Shown here: positions 1 to 8,471 of the stretch, piece by piece
Position numbering within the stretch: position 1 is the first letter of the stretch
Layout of the letters: each line of letters starts with the position of its first letter
Assembly: GCA_026014595.1 (NCBI GenBank)
Contig: JAOZHY010000028.1
Location: forward strand, 120,905 to 184,904
Direction: 5' to 3'
Origin: Candidatus Bathyarchaeota archaeon
Lineage (GTDB): Archaea; Thermoproteota; Bathyarchaeia; Bathyarchaeales; Bathycorpusculaceae
DNA length: 64,000 bases
The notes under the pieces: generated by a model
Database searches by the model: none
What the model saw: only the letters and a program-made list of their open reading frames with translations
What the model was told of the DNA's origin: nothing
Program-made: the position numbers and the translations under genes

Positions 1-544
1 TCAGTTTGCCATCTTCCCACTCAGCGCTTCTAACACGCATCTCGGCAGGTTGCCGGCGGTTGGAATAGCCGCTTTGGAGATGAAGCTCTTCGGCGCCGAG
101 TTAGCCAAGCAAACCGTGAAGAATGCGCAAACGGCTGGGCAGTACCTATACGAGAACGGCGTAAAAGTTGTATGCCCCGACAAGGGCTTTACGAGGTCGC
201 ATCAGATAGCCGTGGATGTCTCCGATTTCGGCGGCGGCAAGAAAATAGCGCAAGACCTTGAAGACGCCAACATAATCCTGAATAAGAACCTGCTGCCCTA
301 CAACAACCAGAACGACCGCGACAACCCCTCTGGCTTGAGAATCGGGTTCCAAGATGTGACCAGACGTGGCTTCAAAGAAGGCGACATCAAGCACCTGTGC
401 GACTTGATGCTTAGCGTGATTAAGGGTAAACGCAAGCCTTCGGAAGTGAAGGAAGACGTCATCGCCTTAAAGAAGGAATTCAATCAGGTAAAATACGGAT
501 TCCAAAGCGTGGAAGAAGCGGTGAACTACGTTAGCAAGACATAA
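1..544 (+). CDS. glyA: serine hydroxymethyltransferase, C-terminal part
   Basis: Serine hydroxymethyltransferase is a PLP enzyme that interconverts serine and glycine while charging a one-carbon carrier in the cytosol. The gene is cut by the window edge; the readable frame begins at base 2, so only about the last 180 residues are present. The first residues (SNTHLGRLPAVG) match the segment after the PLP-lysine domain of archaeal GlyA, and the rest is the C-terminal small domain, including GLRIG and FKEGDIKHL. It is 32 bases upstream of serA on the same strand, so both are probably one serine/glycine operon. The PLP lysine lies outside the window. Family assignment rests on this C-terminal similarity and the serA neighbour. 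Confidence 0.85.
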   Translation, partial: QFAIFPLSASNTHLGRLPAVGIAALEMKLFGAELAKQTVKNAQTAGQYLYENGVKVVCPDKGFTRSHQIAVDVSDFGGGKKIAQDLEDANIILNKNLLPYNNQNDRDNPSGLRIGFQDVTRRGFKEGDIKHLCDLMLSVIKGKRKPSEVKEDVIALKKEFNQVKYGFQSVEEAVNYVSKT

Positions 545-576
545 TCAGCCTTAAAAGGCAGCTAAAGGAATTTAAG

Positions 577-1791
577 TTGGAAAAATTGGAAGGAGCCTGC
601 ACCAAAGTGAAAGTGTTACTGAATGACGGCTTAGAAAAAGAAGGAATCCGACTATTCGAAGAATCAGGCATAGAGACGGACACGCGGAAGAGAGACCTAA
701 ACGCACTCATCAAGGATATTGGTCAATTTGACGCGTTAATCGTGAGAAGCGCCACCAAAGTCACACGCGAAGTTCTCGAAGCCGGCGCCAAAGGGAAGCT
801 GAAAATCGTGGGCAGAGCAGGAGTCGGCTACGACAACATCGACGTGGCTGCCGCCTCCGATTTCGGTATCGTTGTAAAATCGGCGCCGTATGGAAACACG
901 AACGCGGTGGCAGAATTAACCCTTTGCCTAATGCTGAATATTTCAAGAAACGTTCCTCAAGCACATCAGTCGCTGAAAAACGGCGTCTGGGTTAAGGGGA
1001 AATTCAAAGGAACCGAACTTGCCTACAAAACGCTCGGCATTTTAGGCTGCGGGAAAATCGGACAAAGAGTAGCGGAAATCGCCCGCCGCGGCTTCGACAT
1101 GGAAGTCATCGGCTACGACATAAAACCATGCGCCGAATCAAGCATAAAATTCACCTCCAAAGAAGAGGTGCTTGCCAAAGCGGATTTTGTAAGCATCCAC
1201 ACAGGCGGAAACGAAGTGATAGTGGGCGAGGAAGAACTGGCGCTCATGAAACCAACCGCTTACCTCATCAACACTTCAAGAGGCAGCAACGTTGACGAAC
1301 GGGCACTGTATAACGCGTTGAAAAACGGAAGAATAGCTGGCGCAGCACTTGACGTTTACCAAGAAGAGCCAAAAACGGAAGGCAGCGAATTCAGAAACAG
1401 ACTGACAGAGCTTGACAACGTAATTTTTAGCTCACACTTGGGCGCGTCAACCATAGAAGCGCAGAGAGAAACCTCCATAGAAATCGCGCGCGTCGTTGCT
1501 GGCTATCTCTTGGGAGGCGACTTCACCAGCGCAGTGAACGCCGGCGAAAGCATAGAACTGGAAGAAAAGCCAGTCTATACACTGTTCATCCACCACCGAG
1601 ACGTTCCCGGAGTGTTTGCAAACATTGACAAGGTCTTGGCGGACAACGACATAAACATACGCGCCAACTATTCCAGGCAGATCGGCAAGAGCGGCTACGC
1701 TATCTCGGTGTACGTGGTGCACCAGAAAGTCGGTCCCGAGATCATTAAGACGCTTAAAGGAATTGCGAACGTCTGCAGCGTGAGAGTGTAA
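577..1791 (+). CDS. serA: D-3-phosphoglycerate dehydrogenase
   Basis: NAD-dependent 3-phosphoglycerate dehydrogenase, first step of phosphorylated serine synthesis. 404 residues: a split catalytic domain, a central Rossmann fold with GCGKIGQ near residues 154-160, the catalytic Arg in NTSRG, the catalytic His in SSHLGAS near residue 286, and a C-terminal ACT domain from about residue 330 (FIHHRDVPGVFANID), expected to sense serine. There is no long intervening domain, so it is the short archaeal/bacterial form. The start used is TTG 577; a GTG at 607, preceded by GGAG and giving MKVLLNDG, is an equally good start. It follows glyA closely and its product can feed that enzyme. Confidence 0.9.
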   Translation: MEKLEGACTKVKVLLNDGLEKEGIRLFEESGIETDTRKRDLNALIKDIGQFDALIVRSATKVTREVLEAGAKGKLKIVGRAGVGYDNIDVAAASDFGIVVKSAPYGNTNAVAELTLCLMLNISRNVPQAHQSLKNGVWVKGKFKGTELAYKTLGILGCGKIGQRVAEIARRGFDMEVIGYDIKPCAESSIKFTSKEEVLAKADFVSIHTGGNEVIVGEEELALMKPTAYLINTSRGSNVDERALYNALKNGRIAGAALDVYQEEPKTEGSEFRNRLTELDNVIFSSHLGASTIEAQRETSIEIARVVAGYLLGGDFTSAVNAGESIELEEKPVYTLFIHHRDVPGVFANIDKVLADNDINIRANYSRQIGKSGYAISVYVVHQKVGPEIIKTLKGIANVCSVRV

Positions 1792-1873
1792 CCCTGCGCT
1801 GAGATTCCAAAAAATTGAAGGGGAACGCTGGAAGCTTTTTCACAGCTAACTCCAGCTTAGGATGCGCTCCTGT

Positions 1874-2665
1874 TTAGAGTTCTGCTTCTTGTATGAAGGC
1901 GCCGTGCCAAGTGTGGTACCAGACCTGTCCCGTGTAGCCGTTGACGCTTAGCATGCCGTATGTGTTGCCGTTCAGCAGCACGTCAACGTGGTAGTAGCCG
2001 TAGAACGTGTCTATGTCGCCGACTGTGGTTCCCGCGTAGTATGTGTTAAGGAACTGTTGGGCGTTTGCTTTTGCCTGCTCCGCTGTGACGGACATCGCTG
2101 TTGTCGGTGTTCCTCGTAGCCAGCCCATCATACCGCCGCTCATCATGCCGTACTTGGTGTTCCATATCATGTTCGGTCCTGGCTCAGGATAGACGTGTCC
2201 TGTGTACTTGTCGATGAGCATTTCGAAGGCGCCGTTGCCCGTGCTCTTCTCGTAGATTAGCACGTAGAAGTTCTGCGTGTACTCTTCGACCTCGTCAACT
2301 GCTAAGTTGGGGTTGTTCAGCGAAGCCGCGTAGTTCTGTGCGATGGTGACTGCGTTGTCGATGGGTATCGGGGTTGCAGTAGCGTTGGGGGCTGGGTATG
2401 CGGAAGTCACGTACCAAGAGCCCATGCAGCCTCTACCGCCATAACGGTACGGATACGCTGGTACTGGCTGCGCTCCCGAGTAAGGCTGTGCACCGTAGTT
2501 GTATGCGTTGCCGCCCATCATTCCGCCTGGGTAAACTCCGTTGACGTTTGTGCCGTAAGGATTGTAGAATCCCGGCGCGCCCATGTATGCGAACACTGAA
2601 GCCGTTATCAACGCTGCGCCTGTTACTGCGAGTGCGATGGCAAGGACCATTTTCCATGCTTTCAT
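1874..2665 (-). CDS. exported PepSY-like protein with Gly/Met/Tyr-rich segment
   Basis: Likely anchored or secreted protein of unknown role. The start at 2665 is chosen because GAGGTG lies 5 bases before the ATG and the hydrophobic N-terminus follows at once; an upstream in-frame start would add 20 residues ahead of the signal sequence. Residues about 4-25 form a signal peptide or TM anchor, followed by a low-complexity Gly/Met/Tyr/Pro stretch. The second half has two PepSY-like modules, each closing with a YTG turn (KYTGHVYPEP and GYTGQVWYH). Several GMM motifs and His residues could bind metal, but that is inference. It is monocistronic and divergent from dph6. Confidence 0.6.
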   Translation of the reverse strand: MKAWKMVLAIALAVTGAALITASVFAYMGAPGFYNPYGTNVNGVYPGGMMGGNAYNYGAQPYSGAQPVPAYPYRYGGRGCMGSWYVTSAYPAPNATATPIPIDNAVTIAQNYAASLNNPNLAVDEVEEYTQNFYVLIYEKSTGNGAFEMLIDKYTGHVYPEPGPNMIWNTKYGMMSGGMMGWLRGTPTTAMSVTAEQAKANAQQFLNTYYAGTTVGDIDTFYGYYHVDVLLNGNTYGMLSVNGYTGQVWYHTWHGAFIQEAEL

Positions 2666-2816
2666 TCGATTCACCTCTACCATCATACAAAGCCGTCGGA
2701 GGGGTAAGAGAGTTTGCTGAAACAATAATGAAACAGTTTTTGAAACGGTCTAGACCATGACCAAACGAGCATTGTATATAAGTATCCCAGAGAGTTTTCA
2801 GTCTGAGGCTTAGGCA

Positions 2817-3509
2817 TTGAGGCTTGGGGTTCTGTTTTCAGGCGGCAAAGACTCAACGCTTGCCCTGCACAAAGCTGCGGAGAAAAACGAAGTCGTATGC
2901 CTAATCACGCTGGTGTCGCTGAATAAGGAGAGCTACATGTTCCACACGCCAAACATAGACGTTACTGCGCTTCAGGCTGAAGCTTTGGGGCTGCCGCTTC
3001 TCAGGAGAGAAACGAAGGGCGAACCCGAGAAGGAGCTTGAGGACTTGGAGGCAGCGATAGCAGACGCAATAGGGAAATTCAGGATAGAGGGCTTGGTCAC
3101 TGGCGCCGTGGAATCTGCATATCAATCGCAGCGCATCCAGCGCATCTGCGACCGCCTAAAAATCGCATGCGTTAATCCGCTTTGGAAGAAGAACCAGAAA
3201 GCCCTTCTTGAGGAACTGGTGGCGGAAGGCTTCAAAGTCATCATCTCAGGCGTCTTCGCGTATCCGCTTGACGCGGACTGGCTGGGAAAAGAAATAGACG
3301 CAGAAATGATAGCCCAACTGGTGCAGCTTCAGGAGCAGTTTGGCGTGAGTCCTTCAGGGGAGGGAGGCGAGATAGAGACTACGGTTTTGGATGCGCCCTT
3401 GTTCAAGAAGAGGGTTGAGGTTTTGGATTCCGCGGTGGATTGGCGCGGCAACAGCGGCGTCTTCATCATCAAAAAAGCGCGGTTAGTACCCAAAAAGCCT
3501 CAAAAGTAA
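2817..3509 (+). CDS. dph6: diphthine--ammonia ligase (Dph6 family)
   Basis: ATP-dependent amidation of diphthine on elongation factor 2, the last step of diphthamide synthesis. 230 residues, close to the usual length of the archaeal MJ0570/Dph6 family. The N-terminus carries a PP-loop, FSGGKDST, at residues 7-14, and the family block SAYQSQRIQRICDRLKI follows in the middle. The C-terminal region holds GEGGEIETTVLDAP, typical of this family. The start is TTG 2817, which places the PP-loop at the N-terminus as usual. No other diphthamide genes lie in the window. Family membership is clear; the exact substrate follows from family knowledge. Confidence 0.85.
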   Translation: MRLGVLFSGGKDSTLALHKAAEKNEVVCLITLVSLNKESYMFHTPNIDVTALQAEALGLPLLRRETKGEPEKELEDLEAAIADAIGKFRIEGLVTGAVESAYQSQRIQRICDRLKIACVNPLWKKNQKALLEELVAEGFKVIISGVFAYPLDADWLGKEIDAEMIAQLVQLQEQFGVSPSGEGGEIETTVLDAPLFKKRVEVLDSAVDWRGNSGVFIIKKARLVPKKPQK

Positions 3510-3541
3510 CCATTTTGCTTCTGAAAGGTCACGCTTGTGTT

Positions 3542-4426
3542 TCAGTCCGTTACGACTATGTATTCGTTTTCGCTTTTGACGCCGAGCCCCAGCGCCGTCG
3601 CCCGCCGAATCTGCGTATAACTCCATGGGTCATCCGTAAGGGTGGAGCCCTCAAAACCAGCGATGACCTTGATGGCTTCCACATCCATTGCCACGCGGTC
3701 GCCCGAAGCCATGACGAGATTTGGCTTTCGCACCTCACCGTTGAAGGGTCCACCTGAGATGAAGCAGACGCGCCCATCCATAATTATCAAGTTGGGATGC
3801 ACGACCAGGTTGAGGTCTACAAGCTTCTCCTTCAGGTGCCTGAGGTGGAATTCGACGCGGTCACTCTTCTTGGTGAATCCGAAAGCCAGTTTCAAGCTAA
3901 GGGAGAAGTCGGCGCGGAAATGCGTCTTCATGCAGCAAGAATAAACCAGCTTGTCGAAGCCCATGGCTTGCTCCGTGAGATTGACGTTTCCGAGGTATTC
4001 GCCGCCTACATCAACCTTGACGTAGTTGCCTTCATCAAAAAAAGCGATTTCGGCGCCTGTGCCTTCCAACGCGGCAAGAGCGCCAGTTTTTTCCAGTACC
4101 TCTCGCGTTTTCAGCGCTTGCCAAGAAGACTCACCCACCACGACTTTTCCCGCACCGTGCGCATACAAAAGCTCAACAATGGCTTTAAGGAAACCGGGTT
4201 CAGTTGAAGCTGGAGGTGGGTCTGCGCTGTTATAGTTGGGTTTGACCAGGACTCTGTCGCCTTTGTTTATGATTTTTTCGAAGCCGCCGATGGCATTTAC
4301 AGCTTTGAGTATATCTTGTTTAGGGTTTTGTGTGGCTTTGATTTCGCTTATGAGGGGTCTGCCGTCTTTCACGAAAGGGTTGCTTAAAGTCTTGCCAATC
4401 CATATTTTGGATGACACTAAAAACAC
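3542..4426 (-). CDS. DUF362 domain protein
   Basis: Member of the DUF362 family, whose biochemical role is unsettled. 294 residues with family hallmarks: VLVKPNYNSADPP near the N-terminus, VVGESSW, CCMKTHFRADFSLSLKLAFG and a C-terminal VAMDVEAIKVIAG segment. Unlike the second DUF362 gene in this window (40722-41747) it has no ferredoxin insert and few cysteines. The start is GTG 4426, with an in-frame GTG nine bases further in as an alternative. It converges with dph6 and is divergent from the Lon-like protease gene. Family assignment is firm; function is unknown. Confidence 0.7.
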   Translation of the reverse strand: MFLVSSKIWIGKTLSNPFVKDGRPLISEIKATQNPKQDILKAVNAIGGFEKIINKGDRVLVKPNYNSADPPPASTEPGFLKAIVELLYAHGAGKVVVGESSWQALKTREVLEKTGALAALEGTGAEIAFFDEGNYVKVDVGGEYLGNVNLTEQAMGFDKLVYSCCMKTHFRADFSLSLKLAFGFTKKSDRVEFHLRHLKEKLVDLNLVVHPNLIIMDGRVCFISGGPFNGEVRKPNLVMASGDRVAMDVEAIKVIAGFEGSTLTDDPWSYTQIRRATALGLGVKSENEYIVVTD

Positions 4427-4543
4427 CGTCTACAGAATTCGTGGGATGCGGCAAATTTTAACCTTTAGGTCTGCAAGAGAAAGGGTTACCGAATACTATA
4501 AAACGAACGCTTGGTAAGTGGAATTAAAGGAGATTTGTGTTAA

Positions 4544-6955
4544 ATGGTAAATGAGCTGACAGCAGACCAAATCAGGAGAGAATGCGACGCCAGCTTCATG
4601 CGTTGCGAAACAACGGCGAAACTGGTGCCGCTCAGCGAAATCATCGGGCAAGAAAGAGCTGTCAGAGCCTTAAAATTCGGGCTAGGCATCAAAGACCACG
4701 GCTTCAACATTTACGTTGCAGGCTATCCTGGCACAGGCCGGACAACAGCGGTCAAAAACTTCGTGGGCGAATTGGCCAAAGTGGAACCCGTGCCGCCTGA
4801 TTGGTGCTACGTGAACAACTTCTCCAATCAGTACGAGCCCAAAGCGATAAAGCTGCCCGCAGGAAAAGGCAAAGTGTTCCGAGAGGAAGTGAAGAACCTC
4901 ATCGAGAACATTCGAACAGCGCTTCCCAAAGCTTTCGAAAGCGACGACTACAACGCCAAGAGAGAAGCCACCATCCGAGCCTTGGAGAATCAACGAAAAG
5001 AGTTGATTGACCAGCTGAACGCTAAAGCTCAGCAAGAAGGCTTCATAATTCAAAGCACACCCATCGGGTTACTTCTTATCCCAGTGATAAAGGGCAAGCC
5101 TGTCACCGAAGAGGAACTAATAGGGCTGCCGCAGAAAGTAAAAGATGAGATACAGGAAAAAAGAGAAAAACTGGAGTCACAGCTCCGAAGCACAATGCGG
5201 CAGTTTTCAGACATGGAACAAAAGATCCGTGAAGAACTCAAGAAACTCAACCGCGAAGTCGCGCTCTACGCCATCGGCAGCTTGATTGATGACCTCATGG
5301 AAAAGTACAGCGACACGCCTGAAGTCATCGCCTTCCTGAAAGACGTCCAGAACGACATATTGGACAACCTGTCGCAGTTCATCAGGAGAGGCGAGTCTCA
5401 GCAGCAACTTCCGTTTCAACTGCCTTGGATGAGAGAAGCGCCTTTCAGAAAATACGAGGTCAACGTGATTGTAGACAACTCTGACACCAAAGGTGCCCCA
5501 GTAGTGATAGAGTCTCACCCGACTTATCAGAACCTTTTCGGCAGAACGGAGAAGGAAGCTCAGTTCGGTGCCCTCACCACCGACTTTACCATGATCCGCG
5601 GCGGCGCATTGCATAAGGCTAACCACGGATACTTGATTGTACCAGTTGAGGAATTGCTTCTTAACCCGTTCTCTTACGACGGGCTGAAGCGAGCTCTCAG
5701 GGATAGGCAAATAGTTATTGAAGAGCCTGAGGAACGGTACGGCTTCATCAGCATCAAAAGCTTAAAGCCTCAACCGATTCCCCTCAGCGTAAAGGTAATT
5801 CTCATCGGCGACCCCTACTTGTATCAGCAATTATTCATTCTGGACATGCAGTTTTCAGAACTTTTCAAGGTTAAAGCAGAATTCGACACAACCATGACTC
5901 GCACCGAAGAAAACATGCAACGATACGCGGCTTTCGTCTGCATGCTCTGCCAAAAGGAAAACCTGAAACATCTCGACGGCTCAGCACTGGCTAAGCTGGT
6001 AGAGTACAGTTCAAGGCTTGCTGAAGATCAGGAGAAACTCTCCACCCGGTTTGCCGAGGTCGCTGACATCGTACGCGAAGCCAACTACTACGCTGAACAA
6101 GAGAAATCAAATCTGGTGACTGGTAGCCACGTGAAAAAAGCGATTGAGGAAAAAATTTACCGGTCGAAGCTTATCCAAGAGAAAATTCAAGAAATGATTA
6201 AACGCGGCTTAATCCTCATCGACACCGAAGCGGAAAAAATTGGACAAGTCAACGGCTTATCCGTCATGGGTTTAGGCGACTTCGCTTTCGGCACCCCCTC
6301 ACGTGTGACAGCCAGCGTCGGTTTAGGCAGAGAAGGCGTAATAGACATTGAACGTGAAGCCAAAATGGGTGGGCCAATCCACACCAAAGGCGTCCTAATC
6401 TTGAGTGGCTACTTGAACGAGAAGTACGCAAGAGACAAACCGCTCAGTCTCTCAGCGCGACTAACATTTGAGCAGAGTTATTCGGGAGTGGAAGGCGACA
6501 GCGCCTCAAGCACAGAATTGTACGCAATAATCTCAGCGCTTTCAGGCGCACCGATAAAGCAGAACATCGCCGTGACAGGTTCAGTTAACCAGAAGGGCGA
6601 GGTTCAAGCCATAGGCGGCGTGAACGAAAAAATCGAGGGCTTCTTCGAAGTTTGCAAGGCTAAAGGCTTCACGGGCCACCAGGGAGTGATAATACCTGAA
6701 AGCAACGTGCAGAACCTGATGTTGAAGGAAGAAATAGTGGACGCTGTTAAAGCTGGACAATTCCACATTTACTCCGTCAGAAACATCGATGAAGGCATTG
6801 AAATTCTAACCGGAATGAAGGCGGGTAAAAAACGTGAGGACGGCACCTTCGAGGAAGGAACCGTGAACTACCAAGCGGACAAGCAGCTGAGAGAAATGGC
6901 GGAAAAACTCAAAGAATTCCCACCACCAGTAGCGGAAAAGAAAACCGAAACCTAG
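4544..6955 (+). CDS. Lon-like ATP-dependent protease with AAA domain (LonC/YcbZ type)
   Basis: Cytosolic Lon-family serine protease of the type with an AAA_32 domain and a C-terminal Lon domain. 803 residues. The N-terminal nucleotide-binding region carries GYPGTGRTT at about residues 60-68, a P-loop variant with Arg in place of the usual Lys, as seen in YcbZ/LonC relatives. A long charged helical insert spans about residues 120-260. The Lon domain contains GDSASS with catalytic Ser653, and the partner Lys696 in NEKIEG, so the Ser/Lys dyad is intact. No transmembrane pair is evident, unlike archaeal LonB. Start ATG 4544. The altered P-loop raises doubt about ATP hydrolysis; proteolytic activity looks intact. 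Confidence 0.85.
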   Translation: MVNELTADQIRRECDASFMRCETTAKLVPLSEIIGQERAVRALKFGLGIKDHGFNIYVAGYPGTGRTTAVKNFVGELAKVEPVPPDWCYVNNFSNQYEPKAIKLPAGKGKVFREEVKNLIENIRTALPKAFESDDYNAKREATIRALENQRKELIDQLNAKAQQEGFIIQSTPIGLLLIPVIKGKPVTEEELIGLPQKVKDEIQEKREKLESQLRSTMRQFSDMEQKIREELKKLNREVALYAIGSLIDDLMEKYSDTPEVIAFLKDVQNDILDNLSQFIRRGESQQQLPFQLPWMREAPFRKYEVNVIVDNSDTKGAPVVIESHPTYQNLFGRTEKEAQFGALTTDFTMIRGGALHKANHGYLIVPVEELLLNPFSYDGLKRALRDRQIVIEEPEERYGFISIKSLKPQPIPLSVKVILIGDPYLYQQLFILDMQFSELFKVKAEFDTTMTRTEENMQRYAAFVCMLCQKENLKHLDGSALAKLVEYSSRLAEDQEKLSTRFAEVADIVREANYYAEQEKSNLVTGSHVKKAIEEKIYRSKLIQEKIQEMIKRGLILIDTEAEKIGQVNGLSVMGLGDFAFGTPSRVTASVGLGREGVIDIEREAKMGGPIHTKGVLILSGYLNEKYARDKPLSLSARLTFEQSYSGVEGDSASSTELYAIISALSGAPIKQNIAVTGSVNQKGEVQAIGGVNEKIEGFFEVCKAKGFTGHQGVIIPESNVQNLMLKEEIVDAVKAGQFHIYSVRNIDEGIEILTGMKAGKKREDGTFEEGTVNYQADKQLREMAEKLKEFPPPVAEKKTET

Positions 6956-7114
6956 CCAAAAACATTCGAACTGAGGTAAATCAACGAAGCGCATGTAACT
7001 CCGCATAAAACCTCAAACACTTTTTCTTTCTCAGCTCTAAACGGAATTTGGATAATTTTATTAGAATGAATAACGTAAAAATCATATAGTGAATTCTAAG
7101 ACAGGTGTGAATTT

Positions 7115-7300
7115 TTGGCGAAGAAAAAAGGCGAGAAATACAAGTGTGAAGAATGCGGCCTTATCATCTTAGTTGAAGACCCATGCGGCTGCGAAGAATG
7201 CGACATAATTTGCTGCGGTGAACCGATGAAACCGGTTAAGGTATCAGAAGCGAAACCTAAAGCCAAAGCAACGCCGAAAACCAAGCCGAAAGCGAAGTAA
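7115..7300 (+). CDS. small desulforedoxin-like metal-binding protein with Lys/Pro tail
   Basis: 61 residues. The first half reads KCEECGLIILVEDPCGCEECDIICCGEPM, given here in parts: CEEC near residues 11-14, then GCEEC, then CCGEPM. This resembles the desulforedoxin/desulfoferrodoxin N-terminal iron site, in which four cysteines bind one iron, although here there are seven cysteines. The second half is a basic Lys/Ala/Pro tail with repeated PKA units, which might bind nucleic acid or a protein surface. Start TTG 7115 follows AGGTGTGA by a few bases. It is monocistronic, with a TATA-like AT-rich stretch about 45 bases upstream. Metal binding is inferred from the cysteine pattern. Confidence 0.55.
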   Translation: MAKKKGEKYKCEECGLIILVEDPCGCEECDIICCGEPMKPVKVSEAKPKAKATPKTKPKAK

Positions 7301-7453
7301 TCTATCAAAAACCTCCCCCTCCTCTTTTTTTAAAAAATTCAGTAAAATTGTTAACCGGTTTTTGGGCTTTGCGGCTCTATGCCCTGCTAAGCTAACATCA
7401 AAATCAAAGCATTACTCGCTTCCGAAAGCAAGCGAATATGCTTCGTAATGTAT

Positions 7454-7912
7454 TTAGAAGAATCTATGCTTCTTTTTTTCTTGCTGTCTCTTAAGCTCCT
7501 CACCGATAGCTTCCTGCTCTTCCAAAGAACCGTCATCTATGGCAGTGACAGTCACAGTGTCTCCTTCGAACTCTTCAGAAGTCTCTTCAGCAAGCTCAGG
7601 TGCTGCTTCCTCTGGTGGCTGAGGAGCTTCAGCCTCTGAGCTTGCTGCTTCCTGTCGGGGCTGGGATGGAGGTTCGGAGGTTTGCGGCTTCTGGTTCAGC
7701 TTGGCTTCAAGCTCGTTTTTTTTGGCTTCCAACTGTGATATTGCATCTTTCAGGGAACTGTTGCTGGCTCGCAGCTCTTCGATGGCAAGTTTTTCTTCAA
7801 GGACCAGTATGCTGTCTTCCAGAGCTTTCTGTTTTTCTTTCAGAGAACGAGATTCAGCCTCAAGCTCCGCATGTCTGGCTCGCAGTTTTTCAACTTCACT
7901 CTGTTGGCTCAA
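7454..7912 (-). CDS. coiled-coil protein with acidic C-terminus (paralogue of 40183-40590)
   Basis: Unrecognised 152-residue protein. Residues about 5-75 are a continuous heptad coiled coil rich in Glu, Leu and Lys. A Pro/Glu/Ala-rich linker follows (about 76-115), then a short conserved-looking motif GDTVTVTAIDD and a basic tail KKKHRFF. No signal peptide or TM segment is seen. The start is TTG 7912, which begins just before the heptads. A second gene at 40183-40590 has the same order of coiled coil, acidic linker and DTITVTAL motif, and aligns through the whole coil, so the two are paralogues. Function is unknown; a structural or scaffolding role is only a guess. Confidence 0.55.
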   Translation of the reverse strand: MSQQSEVEKLRARHAELEAESRSLKEKQKALEDSILVLEEKLAIEELRASNSSLKDAISQLEAKKNELEAKLNQKPQTSEPPSQPRQEAASSEAEAPQPPEEAAPELAEETSEEFEGDTVTVTAIDDGSLEEQEAIGEELKRQQEKKKHRFF

Positions 7913-8471
7913 TCTTCATCAAACACTAAAATTCGCAGTGAAGAAGAATAGCTTTATGAATACACGATCTATATTCCAAGTTTAGACCGAAACTAAATCA
8001 GGCGAAAATACCCCTAACCATTCGGTGCCGCCCAAAGCATTGTCTTCTCTCGTGTTACAGTTTGCTCCACACACCATATAGCACAATTTCAAACAGCTGA
8101 AATCGTATACAGGAAAGCCGCGCGCACAGGAAAACCAGCATATTTGGCGCCTATTAGTGGTTGGTTGCAGGAACCTATAGAGGGTAGGGGTCCGTATTGG
8201 CGCGGAAAACAGCCAAACCATGTTGAAAACAGCAGAGGGTACTACTCGCTGGCCGCGCAGCGCTATACAGAGCTACTTTAAATGAGGGACTATAGATTGT
8301 TTCTAACGCGCTCGCAGAAAGCTGAATCTCAGTCTCTTAAAGCCAAAGAGCCTATATGCGTGGCTGTTTTCTTCGAAAACGTGCTAAACGTTTTTATATG
8401 CGAACCTCCGCTTCTGAGGTGTCACATTAACTCATGTAACCTAACGAAGCTCCTGAAGCTTTTGGAAAAGC
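7913..8471. other. gene-free stretch before the DEAD-box gene
   Basis: About 560 bases without a convincing gene. It holds the diverged copy of the window's repeat family (8135-8240), a TTTAAA box at 8277-8282 beside it, and a TATA-like TTTTTATATG at about 8390-8400 that probably serves the DEAD-box helicase. A 74-codon open frame (8282-8506) spans that second TATA box and is not supported as a gene. Confidence 0.5.
8135..8240 (+). repeat. repeat family copy 1 (diverged)
   Basis: About 106 bp sharing CCAGCATATTTGGCGCC, the core GGTTGGTTGCAGGAACC and the end CCAAACCATGTTGAAAAC with the copies at 26067-26198 and 28720-28851. Between the core and the end it is 2 bases shorter than the others and has several substitutions, some in the arms of the small hairpins. 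Beyond 8240 the sequence no longer matches. A TTTAAA box lies at 8277-8282, on the same side as in the other copies. Confidence 0.85.

Noticed and set aside
612..620. GTGTTACT in the serA 5' coding region
   Set aside because: It lies inside coding sequence with no partner half-site at the NikR spacing. Similar chance matches occur in coding sequence at 44531 and 54558.
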